A DNA stretch of 17,289 nt. Source: DATDTB01 sp035291025. Lineage in GTDB: Archaea; Iainarchaeota; Iainarchaeia; JAFGOX01; DATDTB01. Positions within the stretch are counted from its first letter, which is position 1; every line of letters begins with the position of its first letter. This document shows, one piece after another, positions 1-8,200 of this stretch. A program made the position numbers and the translations under genes. Under the pieces are notes generated by a model. That model was not told where the DNA came from, made no database searches, and saw nothing but the letters and a program-made list of their open reading frames with translations. The stretch is from the NCBI GenBank assembly GCA_035291025.1, contig DATDTB010000005.1:1-17289 (forward strand), read 5' to 3'.

Positions 1-17
1 CCCACCAACCCAGTCAC

Positions 18-1580
18 TCAAAGCCTCAACCCGAAGCGTTCGAAGTCGCGCGCGAATACCTTGAAGTCAAGGCCCTGCGCGTAGTCCAGCCTAGCCATTA
101 ACTCGTCAACATGCATTGCGTTGCCGCGGCTCCACAATTCCTTGAGGAAGGCGCCGGCGCGGTCTTGCTTGAACCAGTCCCTCCCGAAATTGCGTTCCAG
201 GTAACGGCGAAGCTGCGCCTCGGCCAAAAACGCCCTGCAGTAGTCCGCGGAGTAAAAGCCCGGGTCAACCAAGAGGTACTTGTCCTTGGAGTGCTTTACC
301 TTCAAGGCCTGACCCAGGATTGAGGCATAGCACTCGGCGAAGTTCTTGTGCTTCTTGGCCGTGGGCTCGTAGTACTCGTTCAGCACGCGCAAGTCATTGG
401 AGTGGAGCTTTAGCTCGTAAACAAGCTTTGCAACGAGGTAGCGGAAGTAAAAAAGCTGCTGGAACCGCGCGAAGTCCATGTACGCCTTCGTGGTCTCGTG
501 GGGCATCTTGAAGTGTTCCTTGACCCATTGCTCGTTCAGCCTCAAGTTGTTGAACAGGAACGCGTACGTCTCAGTGAGCGCGTAGTCGCTTGGCGCCCTC
601 TCTATTCCGCCAGCGGAACGCGCCAAGTACGGAAGCGACGGGGACGTGAAGGCGTGGTGCAAGGCGTGGCCCGATTCGTGGAGCAGCACCGAGTAATCGT
701 TGCATCCCCCGAAGGGCTTGGCTACCATGAACACTTCGCCGGGGACGCTGCGGCACAAAACGAAGGCGCGCGCGCGTTTTTTCGGCCGGTCGACTGCGTC
801 GATTGAAACGTTTTCCATTGCCTTCAAGTCGAGCCCCATGGCCTCCAGCGAGGAGTGAAGGACTTCCAGGGCTTTGTTTTTTGGGAAAAACTTGTCAAAC
901 TCCCTGCCCTTGAGCAGGAAGGCGATGTCCCAAGAGCCCGCGTCCTTCGGCTTCACCTTTGCCGCGTCCAAGCGCTTTGATAACTCGCGGTTGTACTGCG
1001 TTTCGCTGGCGACCAGGAAGTACTTGAGCTTCTTGGCGAGGGCGGCGTGGTCCACGTTTTTCACCAAGTCGTAAAAGGAATTGTAGGCAAAACCGAACTC
1101 CTTAAAGGCCGCGTACTCGGACTTCAACGCCTTGAGTTCCAGCGCCGAAAGCTTTTTGTGCACGGGCGAGCAGGCGTCGCTTATTTTCTTCCTCTTCGCC
1201 GAGTTTGCCTCGGACTCGAGGGAAACGCTCCTAAAAGGCGTTTTCCTGCCCGACACTTTCACTGTTGAAGTGGCGGCGACCTTCAAGACCTCGTCGCGTA
1301 GTTTGGCGGTCTTCACTCCAATCAACCCTTCAAGCGCGGCCTTCAGGTAAAAACGCGAACGCATCACTTCAAGCGAGTTGCCCTTCCCCGCGGCCTGGAC
1401 CTTCTTCAATGCCTCCCTGACCGCGTTCTTGGAAAAAAGCTCTGCGTGCCTCGCAAAGACCTCTGACGCGCTTGACTTGTCGCTCAACCCCACCAAGTTG
1501 GGGTAGGTGGCGTCAAACAATTCCCTGTCAAATGCCTCCAAGCCGGCCTCGAACTTGCTTAAATCCACGGAAAAACACAC
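18..1580 (-). CDS. M3-like zinc metallopeptidase (oligoendopeptidase-type)
   Basis: A 520-residue protein with the gluzincin active-site motif HESGH (H301, E302, H305) followed by ALHHAF. Family knowledge puts the third zinc ligand on a glutamate about 25-35 residues later; E337 in the segment DYALTETYAFL fits. Helix-rich sequence on both sides and the overall length suit the M3/oligoendopeptidase F group, which cuts short peptides in the cytosol; members are usually about 550-680 residues, so this is a short one. No signal peptide or membrane segment is visible, so a cytosolic role in peptide recycling is inferred. The start is uncertain: the frame opens with GTG at 1580, but a second in-frame GTG at 1568 has a GGAG sequence about 11 bases upstream and may be the real start. 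The gene is divergent from alaS and looks monocistronic. The exact M3 subfamily could not be decided by eye. Confidence 0.85.
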   Translation of the reverse strand: MCFSVDLSKFEAGLEAFDRELFDATYPNLVGLSDKSSASEVFARHAELFSKNAVREALKKVQAAGKGNSLEVMRSRFYLKAALEGLIGVKTAKLRDEVLKVAATSTVKVSGRKTPFRSVSLESEANSAKRKKISDACSPVHKKLSALELKALKSEYAAFKEFGFAYNSFYDLVKNVDHAALAKKLKYFLVASETQYNRELSKRLDAAKVKPKDAGSWDIAFLLKGREFDKFFPKNKALEVLHSSLEAMGLDLKAMENVSIDAVDRPKKRARAFVLCRSVPGEVFMVAKPFGGCNDYSVLLHESGHALHHAFTSPSLPYLARSAGGIERAPSDYALTETYAFLFNNLRLNEQWVKEHFKMPHETTKAYMDFARFQQLFYFRYLVAKLVYELKLHSNDLRVLNEYYEPTAKKHKNFAECYASILGQALKVKHSKDKYLLVDPGFYSADYCRAFLAEAQLRRYLERNFGRDWFKQDRAGAFLKELWSRGNAMHVDELMARLDYAQGLDFKVFARDFERFGLRL

Positions 1581-1619
1581 TCCAACCTAAAAGAATCCCG
1601 TTCAAAAAAAGCGGGGGCT

Positions 1620-1718
1620 TTACGGGAAAAACACTGCCAGAACGGCAAACAACACGCACCCAACGCCCATTCCAACTGCTGCGAATGGTCCAACTGCTTC
1701 AATGTAGTTATGAGTCAA
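1620..1718 (-). CDS. Possible 32-residue membrane micro-protein
   Basis: A short minus-strand frame starting with TTG (1716-1718), then THNYIEAVG, then a hydrophobic Gly/Ala/Val/Phe-rich stretch long enough for one membrane helix, ending in FFP and TAA. A TATA-like sequence on the minus strand (about 1748-1756) would place a transcription start some 8 bases ahead of the TTG. There is no convincing Shine-Dalgarno sequence, the start is non-ATG, and a frame this short can occur by chance. No family recognised. Listed only as a candidate because the composition looks like a real single-span peptide. Confidence 0.25.
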   Translation of the reverse strand: MTHNYIEAVGPFAAVGMGVGCVLFAVLAVFFP

Positions 1719-1792
1719 GCCCAACAACAACCAACTGCGTGGAACACCTTAAAGGAATACCACTAAAACAATGCCGTGTTTAAAAGCGTTTT

Positions 1793-1813
1793 CTTTTCCC
1801 GCGGCGGGAAAAG
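1793..1813. repeat. 21-bp palindrome / hairpin upstream of alaS
   Basis: Two 10-base arms, cttttcccgc and gcgggaaaag, are exact reverse complements around one central base. As RNA or single-stranded DNA this makes an 8-bp stem with a five-base loop. It sits about 55 bp upstream of the alaS TATA-like box and about 210 bp from the divergent peptidase gene, so it could be an operator for a dimeric regulator or a transcript-end hairpin. It is not followed by a T-run. Confidence 0.45.
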
Positions 1814-1867
1814 TATGGCTTGTCAAAGCACTTCGCAGAGCCCTTTCCCAGGGCCTCCCTGCAAGGG

Positions 1868-1877
1868 TATTTTTAAG
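1868..1877 (+). promoter_or_regulatory. TATA-like box of alaS
   Basis: The sequence tatttttaag resembles an archaeal TATA box. A start about 26 bp downstream would be near 1899, leaving a leader of roughly 50 bases. The only purine-rich Shine-Dalgarno-like tract (gaagggg, about 1926-1932) is some 20 bases from the ATG, farther than normal. Confidence 0.45.
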
Positions 1878-1951
1878 GGCTTTTTCCCCTAAGTCTAGAA
1901 ACAACCCCAAGAACCCCGGGGGAAAGAAGGGGAAAAAAACGCGTTGTTAAA

Positions 1952-4831
1952 ATGGTTTCAAAGAAAGAGTTAAGGCCCTTGTTCGAAAAGGACTGGGAAA
2001 AGCACTACAAGGTACCCTTCCTTGAAGAGCAAGGCTTTCAGAGGAAGCACTGCGGGAACTGCAGGCGCGCGTTTTGGACCATTGACTCAGAAAGAAAGCT
2101 GTGCAACGACCCGTCGTGCGAGGACTACTCCTTCATTGGCGAGAGGACGACGCGGAAAAAACTCGACTACTTGGAGACTTGGAGGGAAATAGAAAAGTAT
2201 TTCACTAAAAACGGTCACTCCTCCATACAGCGTTACCCCGTCACTGCGCGGTGGAGGGATGACTTGTTTTTCACGAGCGCTTCAATCATCGGGTTCCAGC
2301 CATACGTCGTGTCCGGCGAGATAGACCCGCCGGCCAACCCGTTGGTGGTGCCACAGCGCTGCCTCAGGTTCAACGACATACCCAACGTCGGCGTGACGGG
2401 GAGGCACATGACTAACTTCGTGATGATCGGCCAGCACGCCTTCAACTCCGAGAAAACAGGCTTGTTTTACTGGAAGGACGAGACGCTTAGGCATGACTAC
2501 AACGTGCTCACTGACGTTTTAGGGATTGCGCCTGAAAAAATAACCTTCAGGGAAGACGCTTGGGCGGGCGGCGGCAACTTCGGGCCGTGCATTGAGTACT
2601 TCGTCCACGGCCTCGAGCTGGGAAACGCGGTTTTCATGCAGTACGCCGACCCCACGGGCGAGCTAAAGGACTCGTACGAGCTGAAGATGAAGGTCGTTGA
2701 CATGGGCGCGGGCCTTGAAAGGTTTGCGTGGATAGTGAACAGCACGCCGACCGCCTACGACGCCGTGTACGGGGACACGCTCAAGGAAGCCAAGAAGCAG
2801 GCGGGCCTGCACGTTGACGAAAAACTCTTCACTGCGTACTCGAGGCTGGCCGGGCGGCTCGACTTTGAGGAAGTCGGCCAGGAAAAAGTCAAGGCTGCGA
2901 TTGCGAAAGAACTCGGCGTCGAAAAAAACGACTTGTACGGGCAAATAGAACCCCTCCAAGCCGTGTACGCAATAATTGACCACTTGGGGTCCATAATGTT
3001 CACAACGACTGACGGAACCCTGCCATCGAACACGGGCGCGGGGTACTACCTGCGTTACTTGCTGCGCCGCGCCTTCAGCCTGCAGTCCGAAAACAGCCTG
3101 GCGTTGGACTTTGCGAAAATCGTTGAAACGCACGCAAGGTACATGAAGCCCTTGAACCCCGAACTCTCGGAGTTCGTTCCAACAGTGTGCGACTTGATTG
3201 AAGTAGAAAAAGGGAAGTACAAGGAAATGCTTTCCAAGGCCCGCGTCAAGGTCCTCGGCGAACTCGATAGGCTGGCGCGCGAAAACATCAAGGAATTCCC
3301 TGAAGGCAAGCTCGTTGAGTTGTACGAGTCCCACGGCGTGCCCGTCGAGTTAGTAAAGCAAGTCGCCAAGGAAGAACACTCAAATGTCTTGGTGCCTGAA
3401 ATCAACATCGAGGCAGCCCTGCAGAAAAAGACGCGCGAGCAGGCGCGCAAGGACCAATTGAACCTGGACCAAGGCAAGGCGCCCGGCATTGAAGGCGAAG
3501 TCCCAAAGACCAAATTCTTGTACTACGACGACCCTGAAAACCAGTACAAGGGCGAGTTTGACGCGCGCGTGCTCGCTGGCGGGGAAGGGTTTGTGGTGCT
3601 GGACGAAACCTTGTTTTACGCCGAAGGCGGCGGCCAGGAAGCCGACCACGGGAAACTAGACGGCGCGGAAGTAGTAGACGTACAGAAATCCAAGGGCGTC
3701 GCGTTCCATTACGTGAAGGGTGAAGCTCCTGCAAAGGGCGAAAAGGTCCACGGCGTGGTCGACTGGAAGCGGCGCGAGCGCTTGATGAAGCACCACAGCG
3801 CAAACCACGTGCTTCTTGCTGCCGCCAAAAAAGTTTTGGGCGGGCACGTCTGGCAGACGGGTGCGCACAAGGCCGAGGAAAAGGGGCACTTGGACTTGAC
3901 TCACTACAAGCGGGTCACTGACGAGGAAGTGCGCGAAATCGAAGAGCTTGCAAACAAGGCAGTAGAGCACGGGTACGAATGCGAAGTCAAGTGGTGGCCG
4001 CGCGGCGAAGCAGAGAAAGAGTTCGGCTTCGTTTTGTACCAAGGCGGCGCCGTCCCTGGGAAAATGCTCAGGGTAGTGAACTTCAAGGGCTGGGACGCGG
4101 AAGCCTGCGGCGGCACCCACGTCAGGAACTCGAAGGACATTCAAGTAATCAAGGTCACGAAACGCATCGGGGTCCAGGACGGCCGCGAGCGCCTGGAATA
4201 CGTCGCGGGAACTCCTGCGCTGGAGTGGATGAAGAAGGCGCTGGGGGAACGATTGGAGGGCGTGGAAAAGATGACTGCGCGGACGGAAGGGGGAAAGATT
4301 GCTGAAAAAGCCAGGGAGGCAATCCAAAAATCTCTTGAGTCACTGTCAGCGGCAAGAAAGCCAACGCAGTTAGTCAAGCAATTCAACAATTCCCTTAGAG
4401 AAGTTGACGAAGCCTTCAACGCTTTGAATGAAAAGGCGAGCGCGGCGGAAAAAGAGCAAGGCAAAAAGCTGCAGTTGGCTGGTAAAAAAATGGCGCTGGA
4501 ACTGGTGGAAAAAGCGGAAAAAGTCAAGGGCGCCAGAGTCGTTTCCGCCTTCCTTGACGGCATCGGCGTCCCCATGGCGTTGGAGGCCGCGAAAGAAGTG
4601 TCCACGCATCCCGGCATTGCAGCCGTTATTGCGTGCACGCACCCAAAGCCGTTCGTGATCGTTGTGTCAAAGACTGGCGCTCTTGACGCCTCCAAGTGCA
4701 TTGAATGGATAGCAAAGGAATGCAGGGGAAGGGGCGGCGGAAAGAAGGAGTTTGCGCAGGCCAGCGTGCAAGACAAGGCAAGGCTGGAAAAAATAGTGAA
4801 GGGAAAGGAATGGCTTTCCCTGCTGGCTTGA
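1952..4831 (+). CDS. alaS: Alanyl-tRNA synthetase, archaeal type
   Basis: A 959-residue class II synthetase that charges tRNA-Ala with alanine in the cytosol. The N-terminus has the archaeal cysteine cluster (C34, C37, C51, C56) in the pattern CxxC and CxxxxC, probably a zinc site. The aminoacylation core follows, with recognisable segments RCLRFNDIPNVGVTGRHMT, GGGNFGPCIEYF and MGAGLERFAWI. The editing domain, which hydrolyses Ser- and Gly-tRNA-Ala, has its metal-binding residues: H615 and H619 (HSANH) and C719 and H723 (CGGTH). A charged coiled-coil stretch and a C-Ala-like domain with a glycine-rich GRGGGKKEFAQ segment close the protein. Length and order match archaeal enzymes and no key residue appears missing. 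The ATG at 1952 gives the expected N-terminus. It is transcribed away from the peptidase gene and converges on the small gene ending at 4856. Confidence 0.98.
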   Translation: MVSKKELRPLFEKDWEKHYKVPFLEEQGFQRKHCGNCRRAFWTIDSERKLCNDPSCEDYSFIGERTTRKKLDYLETWREIEKYFTKNGHSSIQRYPVTARWRDDLFFTSASIIGFQPYVVSGEIDPPANPLVVPQRCLRFNDIPNVGVTGRHMTNFVMIGQHAFNSEKTGLFYWKDETLRHDYNVLTDVLGIAPEKITFREDAWAGGGNFGPCIEYFVHGLELGNAVFMQYADPTGELKDSYELKMKVVDMGAGLERFAWIVNSTPTAYDAVYGDTLKEAKKQAGLHVDEKLFTAYSRLAGRLDFEEVGQEKVKAAIAKELGVEKNDLYGQIEPLQAVYAIIDHLGSIMFTTTDGTLPSNTGAGYYLRYLLRRAFSLQSENSLALDFAKIVETHARYMKPLNPELSEFVPTVCDLIEVEKGKYKEMLSKARVKVLGELDRLARENIKEFPEGKLVELYESHGVPVELVKQVAKEEHSNVLVPEINIEAALQKKTREQARKDQLNLDQGKAPGIEGEVPKTKFLYYDDPENQYKGEFDARVLAGGEGFVVLDETLFYAEGGGQEADHGKLDGAEVVDVQKSKGVAFHYVKGEAPAKGEKVHGVVDWKRRERLMKHHSANHVLLAAAKKVLGGHVWQTGAHKAEEKGHLDLTHYKRVTDEEVREIEELANKAVEHGYECEVKWWPRGEAEKEFGFVLYQGGAVPGKMLRVVNFKGWDAEACGGTHVRNSKDIQVIKVTKRIGVQDGRERLEYVAGTPALEWMKKALGERLEGVEKMTARTEGGKIAEKAREAIQKSLESLSAARKPTQLVKQFNNSLREVDEAFNALNEKASAAEKEQGKKLQLAGKKMALELVEKAEKVKGARVVSAFLDGIGVPMALEAAKEVSTHPGIAAVIACTHPKPFVIVVSKTGALDASKCIEWIAKECRGRGGGKKEFAQASVQDKARLEKIVKGKEWLSLLA

Positions 4832-4832
4832 C

Positions 4833-4838
4833 TTTTTT
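4833..4838 (+). terminator. T-run terminator after alaS
   Basis: Six consecutive T residues start two bases after the alaS stop codon. Archaeal transcription ends at such oligo-T tracts without needing a hairpin. Only 24 bp separate alaS from the end of the convergent gene. Confidence 0.5.
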
Positions 4839-4855
4839 ACTTGATTGCCTTGCTT

Positions 4856-5035
4856 TCACTTGCCTTTCTGCTCGTCCAAGTACTTCCTCAAGGCCTTGTC
4901 CACCATTTGCTCGATGGTCAAGCGCCCCCCGCTCAAGTCAATTACCCTGGCCTCGCTGCCGGGTTCGCTGATTTGGACGTCCTTTCTTTTCTCGGCATAC
5001 CGCTCGTTAAGCTTGGTCAAGCTGAGTACTTCCAT
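4856..5035 (-). CDS. Small hypothetical protein, 59 residues
   Basis: Start chosen at the ATG at 5035 because GGGGGGAGTGA lies just upstream on the minus strand, a strong Shine-Dalgarno match about six bases before it. The frame stays open to a GTG at 5197, but the extra segment contains FFFF and looks non-coding. The protein is soluble and strongly charged: a basic N-terminal part (KLNERYAEKRKD), a central segment EARVIDLSGGRL, then a predicted amphipathic helix TIEQMVDKALRKYLDEQ with a basic end. No zinc-binding cysteines and no membrane segment. I do not recognise the family; the helix could serve dimerisation or a protein contact. It is convergent with alaS and upstream of nothing on its strand. 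Confidence 0.75.
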   Translation of the reverse strand: MEVLSLTKLNERYAEKRKDVQISEPGSEARVIDLSGGRLTIEQMVDKALRKYLDEQKGK

Positions 5036-5295
5036 TTGACTCACTCCCCCCTGACTGATTTGACGTTTGACCGCATGGAAAAAGAAAAAAGCGCTCCCTT
5101 GCCCTCCGTGTTCCCCAACACTTTGGAAAAAAGCGCCAATCCTGCGGCTCGCCGTTAAAGAGTTCCAAGTAAACAACGGAAGAGTATTAATTCCCACCGC
5201 TTAAGAATCCAAACTCGCCCCGCGGGGGGTGAAGGAAAACCGAACTCAATGCAACAGAAAAGCCAAGGGCTCCCGCTGCAAACAGGGGAAAAACT
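5036..5295. other. Intergenic region between the 59-residue gene and the PKD protein gene
   Basis: About 260 bp holding the Shine-Dalgarno region of the 59-residue gene and the transcript end of the large surface protein gene. It includes a GC palindrome ccccgcgggg (5218-5227) and a T5 tract on the minus strand (5289-5293) just after the stop codon of the PKD protein. No gene seen. Confidence 0.5.
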
Positions 5296-8200
5296 TCAAG
5301 GCTTGATGTTGTACTTTTCAAAGAGTTCTTCCTTGAGGGACTGCTTTTTCGCTTTCTTTTTCCCGAATTCCGGCAAGCGCAGGGCGTTCAAGGGCCAAAA
5401 GCGCTTGATTCTCCACACTGTGAAAAACACCAATAACACCAAGGCGAGCGCGACGTGGTACAAGACGCACCAGCCAAGGAACTCGGGGCATTCAAAGCTC
5501 AGTTCCTGGAAGCGCTTCACTGGCGTCAAGGGCTCCTGCGAGGCCCTGTTGACTGTCAAGTGAACCGTCTTGTCCAAGTAACCATTTGCCGAGACCCTGG
5601 CGCTGTACTCGCCGGGTTTTAGCTTAAACTTCGCCTTTCCCTCAAAGTCAGTGGCGAAAATCTGGTCCTCGACGTAAACCAGCGCGTCCGCGACGGGCGC
5701 ACCGGCAGCGTTTTTCACCACGACTATTATTTCAGTCGTTTCAATTACCTCAGTTGGCGCGGTCACGTCCAAGGCGTCAGTGATCACGCGCTGGAACGGG
5801 TTCCCTGAGTCTTCCTCCTGGACCGCAACGCACTTCTTGTTCTCGCACCGCGTTCCGCTGGCGCAGTGGTCTTGGACGTAGCACTGCACGCAGATTTTCT
5901 CGATCGGGTCGCACTTGTCCCTGCCGTCTGAGGCGCCAGCGCACTGCTGCGGCGCAGTGGAACAGTTAACCGCTGGCTGGTCCTGTTCCGAGCCGTCAGG
6001 GCAGACGCCGCAGTCGCCAACGCAGTTAGTGCACGCCTCGCCCGACGCCGGTTCGCATGTGCCGTTGCCGCAGCTCGCCGGGGGCTTTGGGCAGTTCCCG
6101 CAGTCCGAGGGGCAAGTCGTGCAGTTTTCCTTGTGCAGGCAGTCGCCGTCGCCGCAGTAGTACTCTATTATCCTCGTGACGTCCTCGGGGCATTTTGCAG
6201 TGCACGCGCCGCCGCAGTCCCGCGCCTGCTCGCCGCAGTCCTTGACGTTGTTAAGGCAGTGCTTGCTCGGAGTGCAGTCCAGTTCTCGAACTGTGACGTT
6301 TTTCGTTGACTGCTTGGACGCGCCCTTCGAGTCCGTGACGACTAGCTTTACTTCGCGGCTGCCGCTTACATTAAACCTGTGCGTGGAAATCTGCGCCGTG
6401 TCATCGCTGGACCCGTCGCCCCACACCCACTTGTAAGTAATTGCGTCGCCGTCGGGGTCGTACGAGTCAGTGGCGTCAAAAGTGAAGGTCACGCTCGTGT
6501 CACCGCTTGACGGCGCGAACGCGAACACTGCCTCTGGTGCGTTGTTCGTGCCCGTGACCACCACGTCCCTGGTGGTGCTGCACTTGGCGCCAAAGTCGTC
6601 AGTCGCCGTCAGCTTGACAGTGAACGCGCCTCCCGCGGAATACTTGTGCGTCGCGGTCATTCCCGTTGACGTCGCGCTGTCACCCCAAGTCCACGCGTAA
6701 CTCGCAATCGTGCCGTCGTTGTCCTGCGTGCCGCTGGCGTTCACGCTGAAAGTAGTGTCAGTCGTCCCGCTTGAAGGAGTGATGGAAAAACTGCACAAGG
6801 GCGCGTCGTTGAACACGGAAACGCTTTTTTCAACAGAGTTTTTTGCACCCAGCGAGTCAGTGACAGTGAGCTTCACAGTGTACGACCCCGGCGCAGCGTA
6901 GGCGTGCGTCTTCGTCTTCCCCGTCCCAGTGGTGTTGTCGCCGAACACCCAGTCGTACGAGAGCGCGTGCCCGTCGGGGTCGCTTGAGGCGCCCGCGTCA
7001 AAGCTGAACGTCGTTTCCATGTTTCCCTGCGCCGGCGTGACGTTGAAGCTTGCGGTCGGGGCGTTGTTGGAGCTCCCGCTCACGGTGACTGACTTCGTCT
7101 TTGTCCCCGTCGCACCGTGCTGGTCCGTTGCCGTAAGCTGAATGTTGTAAGTGCCGTTGGCGGCATAGGAATGCGTTGACGTAACACCCGTGGAAGTGGC
7201 GTCGTCGCCCCAGTCCCAGTGATACGAACTGATTGAGTCCCCGTCGGGGTCGCTTGTAGTCGATCCGTCGACGCCGAACACTGTCGCGCTGTTCCCTGAC
7301 GTTGGGGAGACCGTGAAGTTTGCGCTGGGCGCGCGGTTTGTCACAGTAAGCGTCTTAGTCAATGAGTTGGAGCCGCCTTGGGAATCCGTGACAGTCAGCC
7401 TTACCGAGTAATTGCCAGGGGCGCCGAACTGGTGGGTGGCTGCCTGGCCCGAGCCGGTTGCGTTGTCGCCGAAGTCCCACGCGTAAGAAAGGGAGTCGTT
7501 GTCGGGGTCGCTCGAAGACGCGCCGTCAAAGCTGAAGCTGATTGTGCGGTCGCCGGTTGAGGGGGTTATGGAAAAATTCGCCGTTGGAACGCCGTTGACT
7601 ACTTGGGCTGTCTTGGAAACGCTGCTGGTCGCGCCATCCGAGTCCTGAACCGTTAGCGTGACGTTGAATGAGCCAATTGCCGAATAGGAGTGAGTCGTTG
7701 TTTTACCCGTGGCTGTGCCGCCGTCGCCGAAGGCCCAGGAATACGAGACAATGTCAGCCGCGCCGTCCGGGTCGTTGGACGGGGAAGCGTCAAAGCTGAA
7801 GTTTACGTTGCGCCTGGCGCTGGAAGGGCTTAAGACGAAGTCAGCTGTTGGCGCGGCATTCACTCGTACTGTTGAAGTCGTCGTGCCTTGATAGCCGCCG
7901 TCGGACAAGGCTTTCAGGGTGAAGGCGCAGTCGTGATTGATTGTCTGATTGAATTGAATGGACCAAGACTGGTTTTGGCTCGCGCCGCTGGCAAGGGTTC
8001 CAATGCCCAAGGGCGCCGTTACAAGCGACGCACAGCCGGAAGGGCTGGAAGAGTCAAGAGAGAAAACGACGTTGAAGGCGTTGCCGCTGTGCGACGCGTC
8101 GTTCACGTTTTGCAGTGTCGTAGAAATTGAGACCGTGGAACCGGCAGTAATCGTTGCAGTTGGCGGGGATGGAATGGACAACTGCAGGTTGGGGGGGCGG

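Larger units (their letters stand above)
1581..1951. other. Divergent intergenic region between peptidase gene and alaS
   Basis: This 371-bp stretch lacks any long open frame. It holds a 21-bp near-perfect palindrome (1793-1813), a second small hairpin (1840-1854, five-base-pair stem), a TATA-like box for alaS (about 1868-1877), and a T-rich minus-strand box (about 1603-1611) suitably placed for the peptidase gene. A possible 32-codon micro-ORF lies on the minus strand (1620-1718). Nothing else was recognised. Confidence 0.6.

Noticed and set aside
1710..1766. 18-codon plus-strand ORF beginning MSQAQQQ
   Set aside because: Too short, no ribosome binding site and no promoter in the right place; Gln-rich start alone is weak evidence.
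2663..3334. Long minus-strand open frame (223 codons) inside alaS
   Set aside because: It lies wholly within the well-supported synthetase gene, has no matching domain and reflects codon bias of the coding strand.
3656..4327. Second 223-codon minus-strand frame inside alaS
   Set aside because: Same reason: antisense to conserved editing-domain sequence, no recognisable protein features.
4856..5197. Extended 113-residue version of the small gene after alaS
   Set aside because: The extra N-terminal part is low quality (FFFF stretch) and the strong Shine-Dalgarno sequence belongs to the internal ATG at 5035.
6289..7851. Repeat array as CRISPR or satellite DNA
   Set aside because: Units are about 250 bp, diverged, in frame, and encode PKD domains.
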